64,000 bases of DNA, taken from assembly GCF_011397635.1 (NCBI RefSeq), contig NC_064763.1:27226937-27290936 (forward strand). The letters are read 5' to 3'. A model generated the notes under the pieces. The model ran no database searches and was not told where the DNA came from. It saw nothing but the letters and a program-made list of their open reading frames with translations. This document shows positions 12,501 to 24,700 of the stretch, piece by piece (position 1 is the stretch's first letter; the number at the start of each line of letters is the position of its first letter). The DNA is from Epinephelus fuscoguttatus. Taxonomy: Eukaryota; Chordata; Actinopteri; Perciformes; Serranidae. Made by a program: the position numbers and the translations under genes.

Positions 12501-15500
12501 GAAAGTGGGATTTATAACATCAGTCAAGACCTGTTTTCCAAGTTTGCAGAGCACTATCCTGAAACTGCAATCAATATGCAAATCAGTGGCTGAGTGACCA
12601 ACAGTGACACTCTCAAAAATCAACACTGATATAGTCAGTGGTCGAATTGAGGGGGGATGGGGGGGGGGGGGGGTGCCATCCCCTTTGTCCAAAAAACATC
12701 CCCCTTGTTCATCTAGAATCTGTGTGTGCAGGCACGGATGTAATGTGGGGGGGGGGGCACAGGGGACATGTCCCCCGCACTTCCCGTATCTATGCCCTCT
12801 GTCCCTCGCACTTTTTACAGCCGTTACAACTGTTCAATTCGTTTTTAACATATGGTAACGTGTTTTTCCGAGCCGTCTTTAAACGCACCAAGAGTAGGCG
12901 GCGCCAGGCGGCAGACGCACGCTGTCATGTTGTTATCAACCGCTCACAGACGAGAGGTGTGCCCCTGGGCAGTACCTCTGTGTTAACTATGTTCAGCAAA
13001 GCAGCCAGCAAGAAGCAAAAAACCTTGCACAGTTTCTTCCAAACAAACCGTGTAAGTTGAGTAATGCTGTTGGATGTAGATAATGTTAGTTACTCCTTAA
13101 TAAGAACTTGTGCTCACTATTGCTTTGCACATATTTTTGTTAATCTTTATTGCCATAATATAAAGAGCAGGGTCAGGGACGAGACAGTGGACCAGAGGCC
13201 AGCAAGGATGATCATGCAGGGTCTTCACAGGAGAGATTATAACTGGCTGAGAGAAAATATCTAGAGCACAAAAGTGACTGTGTATTTATGAATTTTGCTT
13301 TGCACATTTATTATCTATATTACTGCAATAGATAGAAGAGGGACAGGGAGAAACCAGGCAGGTATCAGGACAGGGACCTGACAGCAGCACCAATTATCAG
13401 CCCAAGGCTTCACAGGTAAGGAGAAATTATAACTGGCTAAGAAAATGCCTATAGGATAAGAGTGACTCCAAGATTAATTTTCACAGCTATTTCAGAACTA
13501 CTCATATTTATAGTCTAAAATGTTTTTGGTCTGTACTGCAATAGCAATACTACTGCATTATTTGTGTTTTTTTAAAGGCAGCAGGTATAGGTCATGCCAT
13601 TTTTCTTTATCCTGATTAATTTTGCACATCTGTGCTGTGTCATATTTGATTATGTGTGCACGCAAAAAAAGCAAAGCTACATTGCATCCCCCTTGTTAAA
13701 AATGAACAATTCGACCACTGGATATGGTAATTTGTGCTGTTGCAGTGATCAATATTTCAGATTAAAGGTCTGTAATTCAACTTTGCTTTTAATCTGCCAG
13801 CCTGTAAAACCTTTCATTGGATCTATCAGCAGCCATTAACTGATCGATTGATCTCACACTCTCAGCGATGCCACAAGTGGATGTGTCTGCCTTGATTTAC
13901 TTTTTGACCCAGGCTGTTCACTGTCAGTTCATTTCAATATGTGTCAGTAACTTGTGCATTACTTGGTGAAGGAAACAGATCTTACCATGTGAGGGCTTTT
14001 CTGGAAAAGAAAGACAGCAAAAAAGCGAGATGTTAGTCAAATCCTCTTCAATAGATGTTTAGATTGGTGTACATACTGAATATGTCCTTGCACATTTACA
14101 TAGCTAACTAAAACTAAACAAAACTAAAACATTTTAGCTTCCTGAAAAATAATGTTGAAAACTAGTGTTTAGATAATAGTTTGAGTCTTTAGCAATTTGG
14201 TTACATAACAAATGTGAGGAGGCGTTGGTTCAACTGAGACTGAGATGTCTTCATGTCTGTGAGTCAACTTCCTTCACAAAGTGTGGCGTTTCTATTTCAA
14301 TACCTATTCTGAACGTCTTACATCTTGCCCCTGACAAATACTTACCCATATTAAGCCTTTGAAACCTGAGCAAATTGGCGTTATATCTTTTAAAAACATG
14401 GGAAGAAGGAAATGAGCAATGAAAGAAGAAATGAAGAAGTGAATTAGCAAGAAATTAGTAAGAAAGAAAATTAAAAGCAAGAAAATTTGTTTGAAAAAAA
14501 GAAGAAAAAAGGAAAAGGAAGAAAGTTAAGTTTTTTTGTTTTTGTTTTTTTTTTTATTAAGAAATCGCACACCAATTAGCTCAGGTTGCAAAAGGTGTCT
14601 GAAAGCGGCACAAGAAAAGTGATGTCGCTCCAGGTTTTAAAGGGTTAACTAATACTGAATCTAACAAAAATGAAACTAAAATTTGCCATTTTTAACATAA
14701 ACTGAACCTAAACTGAATTGAAGAATTAAATGCGAAAAAACAAAACAAAGAAAAACATAAAACCATAATAACTGTGGTGCACACACACCTTCAATGGTGA
14801 AAGTGGTCTCCATGCCGGCGTGTATGTGGTCAGTCACGTGACAGTGGAGCAACCAAGTCCCTGGATTGCCAGCAACCATCTCCACAGTCTGGAAAGTCCC
14901 GGGGAAGAGATCAAAGACATCTGCCCGGTGCACACGGTCCGTCTAACACCCACACACAAACACACACAGCACAAACATTACAGGGAGGGGAGGGGAACAG
15001 AGAAAAGGAAATGAGAAGTGAGTAAAGAAACCTTTTGTGTGTGCATGTACAAGATTTCATTACAACGATGATTTTGCATTCATTGCAGATGATTGCATTC
15101 ACTGGTTTAATTCAAACCAGTTCTCCACTGTGTCAGTATGAAATGATGGGGCATTTGTTAGACCTGTATTGTTTGTATAAAAATAATTTGCCTGCTAATT
15201 ATGAATAAATAGAAGCTTGAGTTGTGGTGACGAGGGTTACCTTGTAGGTAAAAGTCTCAGCGTGGAAATGAACGGTGTGCATGTCCACTTCGTTGCCCAT
15301 TCCCAGGAGATACCAGTCAACTTTCTGTCCTTGGACCATCACCAGTCCATGGAGATTACCGTACAGCTCACCATTGATCCCTTCAGTAGACACATTCACA
15401 CCATCACACCATAGAATCAGACAGGGGCATACAGAGGCAGGAAAACCATAATTTATACTTCCTCTTGGGACAACATAAAAAAGGAGGACCATCATGTTTG

Positions 15501-18500
15501 CTGACTGGACTGATGTTGGGTTTATGTGTTGAGCAGCATACAGTTTGCATGTTTAGAGGCTGCATTTAAAGATGTACATTGTTTTATGTGAGCTTGCATG
15601 GTGGGTTTGACCAGTTTTTATTATGTGTTTCATGTATTTTATTATGTTTTAGTACATGTTTATGTTTGAGTCTGTGTTTGTTCTATGTCTCATTTGGCTC
15701 TAAGATGAATTTCCCCTTGTGAACAATAAAGTTAAAGGGACAGTTCACCCCCAAAATCAAAAATTGAGCAGTGTGTTAGTTAAAGCAGGACATGATGTCA
15801 AGCTCAGCTCACATCCCAGCTGATCTCAAACAGCTCAATCAACTGATGGAGCAGATGATTGATGGAAGGGAGTCAGCTGATAGATCACATGAGTCCCTTC
15901 TATGCAACCAATTGGCAAATCTCATTCAGGGCGCCCTATTTAAACTGTTCTGGCCTGCCTACTGTTGCTGCTTCCTCTGCAAGCTCCTTTGCAACCCGCC
16001 TCCACCCCAGCTCCTCCTTTTTATGCTGTGTCTGACTTATCAATGTCATTTCTGTTTGTCATCGATGCTGCTCTGTTCAGTTCCTGGGGGTCTTTCCTGC
16101 TGCTTTCCATGTAGGCGCATGGAAGGGCAGGGAGGTTTGCTCTCTCTGCTTCAGGCTTTCCTCCTTTGCACATGGAAGGGCAGACAGGTGCGTTCTTTCT
16201 GCCTTAAGGCTTTTCACATAAGCGCATGGCTTTCCACACGCCTATGTGGAAAGCCTAAGGTGGAAAGAGCACACCTTCTCCACTTTAGGCTTTCAGCGTA
16301 GGCCTAGGAAAGTCAGTGAGACCCCTGAACTGCCATCTCGTTCCATTAAATTGGAGTGAAGTTTATAAGTTTTAAGTTCTTTGGCTGATATCTCCAGCAC
16401 TCAGCAACTCACATTAAAACAATGTAGACTGATAAATAGCACTACAGGTACAAGGAAAAATATGTATTTTGGATTTGGGGGTGAACAAAAGTATCACTGG
16501 TTTTACGGTCAATTCTAAGCTGAATTTTGCTCATGTTTCTATCTTAATATTTTTCAGTTCCATCCTAATCCTCTTAATGCCAGGATGACCCCAGTTTTCT
16601 CACCATCAATAAATCTCAACTTCAGTTTGTTCGTGAATAAGACAGGCCTTTTGTGCCTCCCTCTCGTCTTATCTCGTACCATGCATCATGTTACTCTCCT
16701 CAAATTCTTCGTCAGGCATGAAGTTATCAGGGTCGATGCCGATGTATGTTCTGATGTTGTCGTCCAAGTACCAGGACTGGTTTTCATCATGCACCATAAA
16801 TAGCAGAGCAAATTCCTTCTCCACGTCGCCCCTCTGTCTGTCAGGCCCCTCGCCATGCTGCAGAGTCCCGGGCCTGCATATCACCAGAGGCCCCAGGAGA
16901 CCACTGTACAGATCCTGAACACAAACAATTAAACGAACATTTTTTTTATTGCGACACTGCAAGATTTATGCGCTTCCTTGTGACCACAATTTATACAGGG
17001 AATGTGTACCTTAATGAAATCAACATTGGAGTAGTAGGCGTAAGAGATACAGTTAGGATCTGAGACCCCTGGACCGGAATCTTTAGGAACATCCCATGTC
17101 AGCTCCATTATGTGGCCTGGAGGCAAGAGACCATAAAACAAAAATATCAATCCCACTGCTTCTGGGAAAAGGCCAGTGTTTTGTATCTCGTTACTTTTGT
17201 TAGTAAGTAACAATATACATTTTATTTTTTTCAGATTTGATTCTCACCAGGTTGGACAGGAATGTGAGAGCCGCTTGCCTTCACTCCATGCGCACCAATC
17301 GAGTATGGCCGGCTGGCATCGTTCTTGAATGTGATCACGACCTGCTCTCCTACCTCTGCTTTGATTATTGGACCTACAGAGAAAAAGATAACCTGTGTTG
17401 TCTTCTGTCTTTTCTCAGTAAAAAAAGGCATAAAGAGCAGCTGAGCTTACCCATAATACCCAAGTGTTCTTCGTTCGGCTGCCGTTTCTTCTGGACTTTG
17501 AAGGTCTCGTCAGTGTATTCTCTGTACACCACCTTCTTATAGCGCGAGCCGATCCTGTTTTTCCCTTTCCCCACGAATACATTGCCTGGACTGGGAGACA
17601 TGTACCAATTTGCTGCCATTAACAAACAGTAATAAGTAACGCCACTAATCACAGGCTCCAACACTGAAACACATCGGCCTACAATTATCTTACTCACACA
17701 CCTGTTCTCTAATGTGGCGTGGTGTTTCTCCAGCTCCCAGTCTCTCTTAGGTGAGTAGTCCCACTCTATTTCTTCAGCACTAATAAAATACTGCACAGTC
17801 TTGGTTGGCCCTCCTGTGCGTGATGGCTTCAGTTTGCGTTGCGGGCAGAGACGTACTTTGTACTGTTGCCTCATGCCACCTGAGTAGTGGTCTGTTACTC
17901 TGCAGCTCACCTCAAACACACCTGACAGGGGAATGAAAAGAGGTTAAGTATTTGGGCACATGACTGGATATGTTTGTGGCTTTACAATAGGTGCAGGCAT
18001 TTGCAGGACAAACACACAAATCCCCTAAGCATTTGTACTGTCGCTCTCTGAACACACATCAGTGTGTTTTTGGGAGGGTTGCGCTTCCAGTTTCTCATGA
18101 CATCTAACTCTTGTTCCTGTTTGAATGCACACAGTGTATTCAAAATCAGTCTCATGTAATTTATTGTAATGATGTTTGGACTTGATGTTATTGACTCAGA
18201 CTTGAAACAGAAAAGCAAATAAACAAAAATACATTGCGATTTTTCTTTTTCTTTTTTTTGCTTGGCTAGAAAATAAACCAGTGTCCTGCTTTTCTTCTGT
18301 GTGCTGACTGGTGGTTTTGCAGTTTGTTGCAAATGTCTGCATGTTGGGTAGGCATGAAACACGTAGACTGCATACTGTCACACCACTTTTGTGCTTTCAG
18401 AGTGTGTTTTGTGCTATCTGAGCAATTTTTAAGCCCCTGCTCCACTCATGTTTGAGCTTATCTGCCCAAAATGATGTATAAGCAGAGTTTAAATTTGTCT

Positions 18501-21500
18501 ATTTATAGATACCGTATGTTTCAAGTGTAGTTGTAATTAATAAGTTTGGTGGATAAAAAAACTGACAAATTATTATTCAGAGCAGATTATTTTTCTGTCT
18601 TAAAACATCTCTGGAGAGGATTTCAGATCATTATTTTAAAGGGACAGTTAACTCCAATTGATTTTCAAGCGCTTATCCAAAGCCGGGTTGCGCCACAGCA
18701 ACGCTTTCCAGCTCCTCCTTTCCCAGGCCAGACGAGATATGTACTTCCTCCAGTGTTTTCTGGGTCTGCCCTGGGGCCTCCTACCAGTGGGACGTGCCTG
18801 GACCACCTCTAATGGGAGGCGTCTAGGAGGCATCCTAATCAGATGCCTGAACCACCTCAACTGACCCCTTTCAACATGAAGGAGCAGCGGCTCTACTACA
18901 AACTCCCTCCAGATTTCCTTTAAGGCTTAGCACAGCCACCCTTCATAGGAAATTCATTTTTGTATCCATGACCTCATTCTTTCGAAGGCAAAGCTTTTGA
19001 TTTACTGGTCCATCTATGTTCCAACCCTCACCTATGGTCATGAGCTATTGGCAACGACTGAAACAGTTTACCCAGAAATCAAAAATACATAGTTTCCTTT
19101 TATCTTCCAGTGTATCCTTAAACAACGGGTCGTATGATAGACTACAAAAATGCACACACAGCGGTTCACATGATATCCTGCGAATAAGTGCCTATACCTG
19201 ATGTTTTGTACTTAACATAAAGTTACATACTTAACGTAGGTTTAGTAAAAGAAACGCGATAACAGCAAATCTTAAAATGAATCAAAGTGCCCTCAAAGTT
19301 CACATGGTTCCAAACACCGGTGTCCTGAGGGAAAGTCATGTGTTTTGTGACCTATCCACCACCCCAGTCTGCCTCCTCACTGGACTGCTCAGGACCACTT
19401 CGTTCTTTACTCCTGGCAGAACACTGGTCACTTGATCGCAGCCTTAGAAAATACATGGGTTATGTACAAATACTGGCTCATGATTAGGGATATGTACCAA
19501 CTGTGGTGCATTACTTCTCGTGGGAAAAAAATATAAACAGTGCATGAGAACAGCTTGTATCTGTAGTGCTATTTATCACACTAGATTGTTTTGATACGAG
19601 TTTCCGAGTGTTGGAGATATCAGCATGCACTCAGCCTGTGGCACTCAAGGCAACACATCAATACACTTGAAAAACTGTTGTGAGCAGTTTCATGTAGGAA
19701 CGTGGTAGTATGGTTGGCTGGTGTAGTTCTGTAAAAGGAAAATAGTTCCTACATGAAACTGCTCACAACAAGGTGTGTGGATTATCTTGAGTAAGTGGGT
19801 CATGATTTCTGGAAAGAGACATTGCTGTTGAGATTTACAAGTGTATTGTTTTGTTGGTTTGAGTACCACAAGCCGAGCTCCATCAAGCTACATTATATTG
19901 GAGAGAAGGCAGACATCTCTACGGCCGATATCTCCAACAGTTTACAACTCACACCAAAACAATCTAGATTGATAAACAGCACTACAGGTGAGAGGAAAAA
20001 TATGTGTTATTTATTTTTGGGTGAACTGTCCCTTTAACATTTGGTATAGCTTACCACAAAATCTTTGTTGATCTTTGGACTTTAGGGAATCCATGCTTAA
20101 TCTTTCATGGCATATTTATTGCACATGTACAATTTGTATTTGTGGTTGAGGCTGTGATGGCAAAAGACATTCAAATGTAGAATGGGAATTTAACGAGTCA
20201 CTTAAATGTATCCAGTATACCAGTGGTTCCCAAGTGGTCCAGCCACAGCGTCATAATTTCTCTTTAGTCGTTAGTTCAAGGTCCACACATTTTATTACAT
20301 TCACAGTCATACTTGTGTTTGGCCATGCTGTCCAGCTTGTTTGCTGTCTCTGTCACGTAGCTGTCTGTTAGTCACTCACTCTACAGCAAGAAACAGCATT
20401 TCAAAATAAAAGCCAGACATTTACTGGACTTCAAAATGAAGACAGGTTTTTTTTATAAATGTGGCACGTTTGCGAGCCAGTTGTGGTCCATTTAGAATGA
20501 ACCTATGACCTACTTTTGAACCACAACCCACCAGTTGGGAACCAATGCACTACACCACATACCCTTTTACATTAAACTGTATTTACAATGTAGTTTTTAA
20601 TATAGTTTTATCTATCTATAAAGCTTTTCTTTTACATACCTAGACTCCATAGCATTAAAAAAACAGTAACTTTATGAAGTGGTGTAGATTTGTAAATTAC
20701 TGTGTAATGTTCCTTTCTCTGTGCTGGGAAATGAAGCCCTCAAACATATCTCAGGATACTATAATTAATACAAATCCTGCAGATAGTTTTGACATTTCCC
20801 ATTTGTACTGTAGTTACTGGTGTTTCCTGTTGTTAAGTGTTTTGATCAGTGTACATGTCACAGGAAAAGATTTGCACAAGGATCTTAGCATGTTGCTGTT
20901 CTGTCAAACAAAACATAAGTGCGGATGAACGCTGAGAATGTGTGCAAGGAAGGGGATGTGGTTTTGGAGTGGCAGCACAATGCATGTCTGTGACTGTATG
21001 TGTGTGTGTGTATATGACTAACCGGGGTTGTTTGGCTGCATAGCAGCTGTAGCAGTGGTGTGAGGGAACAGGCTGACAGTGTCTCGTGTTGTGCTCTGCT
21101 TCTTGAAGATGTTCCCTTCAAAATAAACACCATGGATGTCCACCTCTGTACCTAACCCAAAGGTGTACCACATGACTGTGTCCCCGGCACACATTTCCAG
21201 TCCATCAAGGTTCCCATACATGCGTCCGTTTACAGCTGAAAGGAAAGGGAAGATTTAAACCACAAAAAACAACAGACACAATTAAGAATATACTAAAGAA
21301 ATACCAGAAATGGAGCTCAAAAATCTGGTACTAATGGTATGTGAGGTTCAGTATCAATCAGATAACATTTAAACTTTGCTCTCTTTGCTTAACACACTGG
21401 TTACCATGCATCATGTTGCTCTCCTCAAATTCCTCATTGTCTGGATTTGTTTCGTTGCTGCCAAAACGGTCAATATTGTCCTCCAAATACCAGCTCATGT

Positions 21501-21745
21501 TTTCATCCATGACGGAAAACAAGAGGAAGAACTCCCTATCAACGCCCCTCTGTAAAACAATGCACATACAGTAACAGTGAGGATCTTAGGGGCTACAGAC
21601 TGCAGTATCAGTTTCAGATAAAAAAAAGTACTACATTGCTTTAAATGTCAGTGCCTGCCTACTGAAGATCTAACATTAAATTAAGAAACAAACATTTACT
21701 GCATGAAACTTCTTAAATGTGACTATTTCCTGCATTTCAGAGAGA

Positions 21746-21786
<41 letters not shown>

Positions 21787-24700
21787 GATAATAAAGCAAC
21801 ACCTGGGCTCCGTTCTCCCCCAGCGTTCCCTTCTTGCACACGAGCAGAGGTCCCACCAATCCAGAGTTGGTGTCCTTAATAGGATCAGTGGCGGAGTAGT
21901 ATAGGTAGGGGATACACGCAGAATCGGATGAAGATGGACCCTCTAGCACCTGCCAGGTGTAGGTAAAGTTCTCCCCTGGACCGACATGAGAGCCTGGCTT
22001 GTCAACACCTGCAGTGTTGCACACAAAGAATTAATGGTTTAGAAAAAGGCATTGCAGTCAAACTCTATGCCTGTAAATGAAGCTGTTTTTGTTTTTTAAT
22101 TTGAGGTATTTTGAAATTCAAAGTGATTATATTACAAGACAGTCCATACATGACTTGAATTTTTTAGTTGATGTGTTTAATTTAGTCTTTTTTAAATGAG
22201 CAGATATTTATATCCTATCATGCTAAACCTTCTCAGCAGACAATTAGCATTTGAGCTTTGGATCAAATGATTAATAATTGATAATTACTGTATGATGACA
22301 ACTGATTAATCTAGCCAACACCAGAGGCAGAGACAGGGATATTTTCTTTAGTCTGGAAGAAATAGTCATGCAACATCTATCCATCCACCCATTTTCCAAC
22401 CGCTTATCCTCTTGAGGGTCACGGAGGGGCTGGAGCCTATCCCAGCTGACACTGGGTAAGAGGCGGGGTACACCCTGGACAGGTCGCCAGACTATCGCAG
22501 GGCTGACATGTAGAGACAACCATTCACCCTCACATTCACACCTACAGGCAACTTAGAGTCACCGATTAACCTGCATGTCTCTGGACTGTGGGAGGAAGCC
22601 AGAGTACCCGGAGAAAACCCACGCTGACACGGGGAGAAAATGCAAACTCTGCACAGAAGGGCTCCTGCACCCATGATTGAACCAGGAACCCTCTTGCTGT
22701 GAGGTGACAGTGCTAACCGCCCTAACCATGCAACATGCATTTGTCAATCTGAATTGTTGGCCCTCTGCTATTGAGGAAGTAAATCACAAGTTTCATTATG
22801 ACAAAACATCACATCAGTTCTTTGGACAATGATACAATATTTGATGATACCACAAATTCTGCCACAATACGATCTTGATTCGATTCAGTTCAGGGGCCTG
22901 CTATCAACATGACCTATATCAGTAAAAATCCTCATTGTCTTTTTCCTGGCTGCTTGCCATAGTCTGCCTGCCTACACATCATTGGCTATGGCTCAAGTTA
23001 ATATAATACAGAAATGTACAGTTGTCAACAGTTGAGATTACCATGGATGAAGCGAAACCTATAGTCCGAACAGTCACTCTTATGACTCTTATTGAGCTCA
23101 CCTCTATAGTGAATTAAAGGTCTACTATGCAGGATTGTTGGTTACCATTCATAAGCACACTCCTTAGCCAAAGCCAAAGTAAAAGCCAACCGCAGATTCT
23201 TTCTCCTTTGGCATTTCACCTTGCTACATTTGCATTTTTTCAGCACTATGTCTCTTGGACGTTTGCTGCTTATGGTCCGGAACCTGGTCGCTGCTTGATT
23301 GGAAAGTTCCAAACTTATCTGAGTGCTGTCAGCCTATAAACATCCCAAACACAGAAAATAAGAAAATACAGGCAGAGGGCAGAGTCTCTGCAGAAAAACA
23401 CACCACGACACACTTCTAGTGGGTGATAAGTAATGATTGAGAGGGATTACCTCTGAATGAATCTGTCATTTTTTAAAGAAAATTCTGCATAGTTTATCTT
23501 TAAATAGTGAAAAAAAAAAATCCCCATTTTTCTGGGGATCTCCTGGAACTCCATCCCTCTCCGGACCCCAAGCTGAGACCCACTGGTTTAATGAATCCTT
23601 GCCTTTAATACCACTCAACTCACTCACAATATTAAAGCTATCATGACTACTGAAAATTTTTCTTGGCTGTGCAGCTCTGCAACTGGCCTCTTCCTCACCG
23701 TCCTCATAGCTGCTTCCCTGGAATCGTTTATCATAGTGCAGACCGTGAGGCTGGATGCTGTAGTTTCTGTCAGCTTTGTTCAGGAATGTCACTTTGAGAG
23801 TGTCTCCTTCCTCTGCCCTCAGGACTGGACCTAGATAAATACAGAAGAACATTGTAACAAGACAAGGTGCTGAGAGAACTTGAGTATCAGACAGACATGA
23901 TATCAGTGTACCGGTAAATAAGATACAAAAGAGCGAGATTTTTTTTTGCCAAATCTGGAACTTAGAGGCCTTACCCAGGAATCCGAAATGAGGATCAGGT
24001 GTCAGTTTCCTTTTGGTGAAGGTATTGTCTGTGTACTCGTGATATAGCACTTTCATGTAGTCACCTCCGATCCTTCCACCATCCGTGCCAAAAAACGCCT
24101 CTGATGCACTATGAGAGCAGAAGAAGGGGTGGGGAGGGGGATACAAAGCATTAAATACCGTAAGTTGTCGGGGACACAGAGGGAGAGATGGGTTGCAATG
24201 AATATGTGGTGATAAAGCAGCTGTGTGTAATTTCTTACCACAGAAAAAGTTAACAGAGCAGAAATCTCTGCCAGTCAGGTCAGGGAACAATAACAGAGAC
24301 ACAATAACAACTCAGTCACTGCATCACTATCCACACAGTTTACTCTAGACACCACAGGAACGACCAGCTCACGTGTAATTAGTCTGACAGAGGCCACAGA
24401 CAGGCAACTTTCTTTAGAGGTCTTGCCAAGCCTTAGGTGAATAGCGATCATCTGCAGAATCAGTTAGCTCCTGGAATTATTTCACCAGGTTGTATTTGCC
24501 TATTTGTATTATAACAAAGTATGTGTAAATAAACAGTATTAAACTGCCTTCCATCTTACCAGCACTTTTTTTTGCTCCTCTCTCAGCTCTTCACAGACAC
24601 TCAAACTACAGATTGTACTTGCACATTTTCATATGCCCGCCACCATGGACACAGAGAGTAAAGAAGTGGATCGAGAGAGAAATCTGTCCCTCTCTTTCTC

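Noticed and set aside
22492-22747. Overlapping open frames with Cys-rich peptides (and similar ones at 38356-38671)
   Set aside because: They are translations of the tRNA-headed repeat and recur with it. They are not genes.
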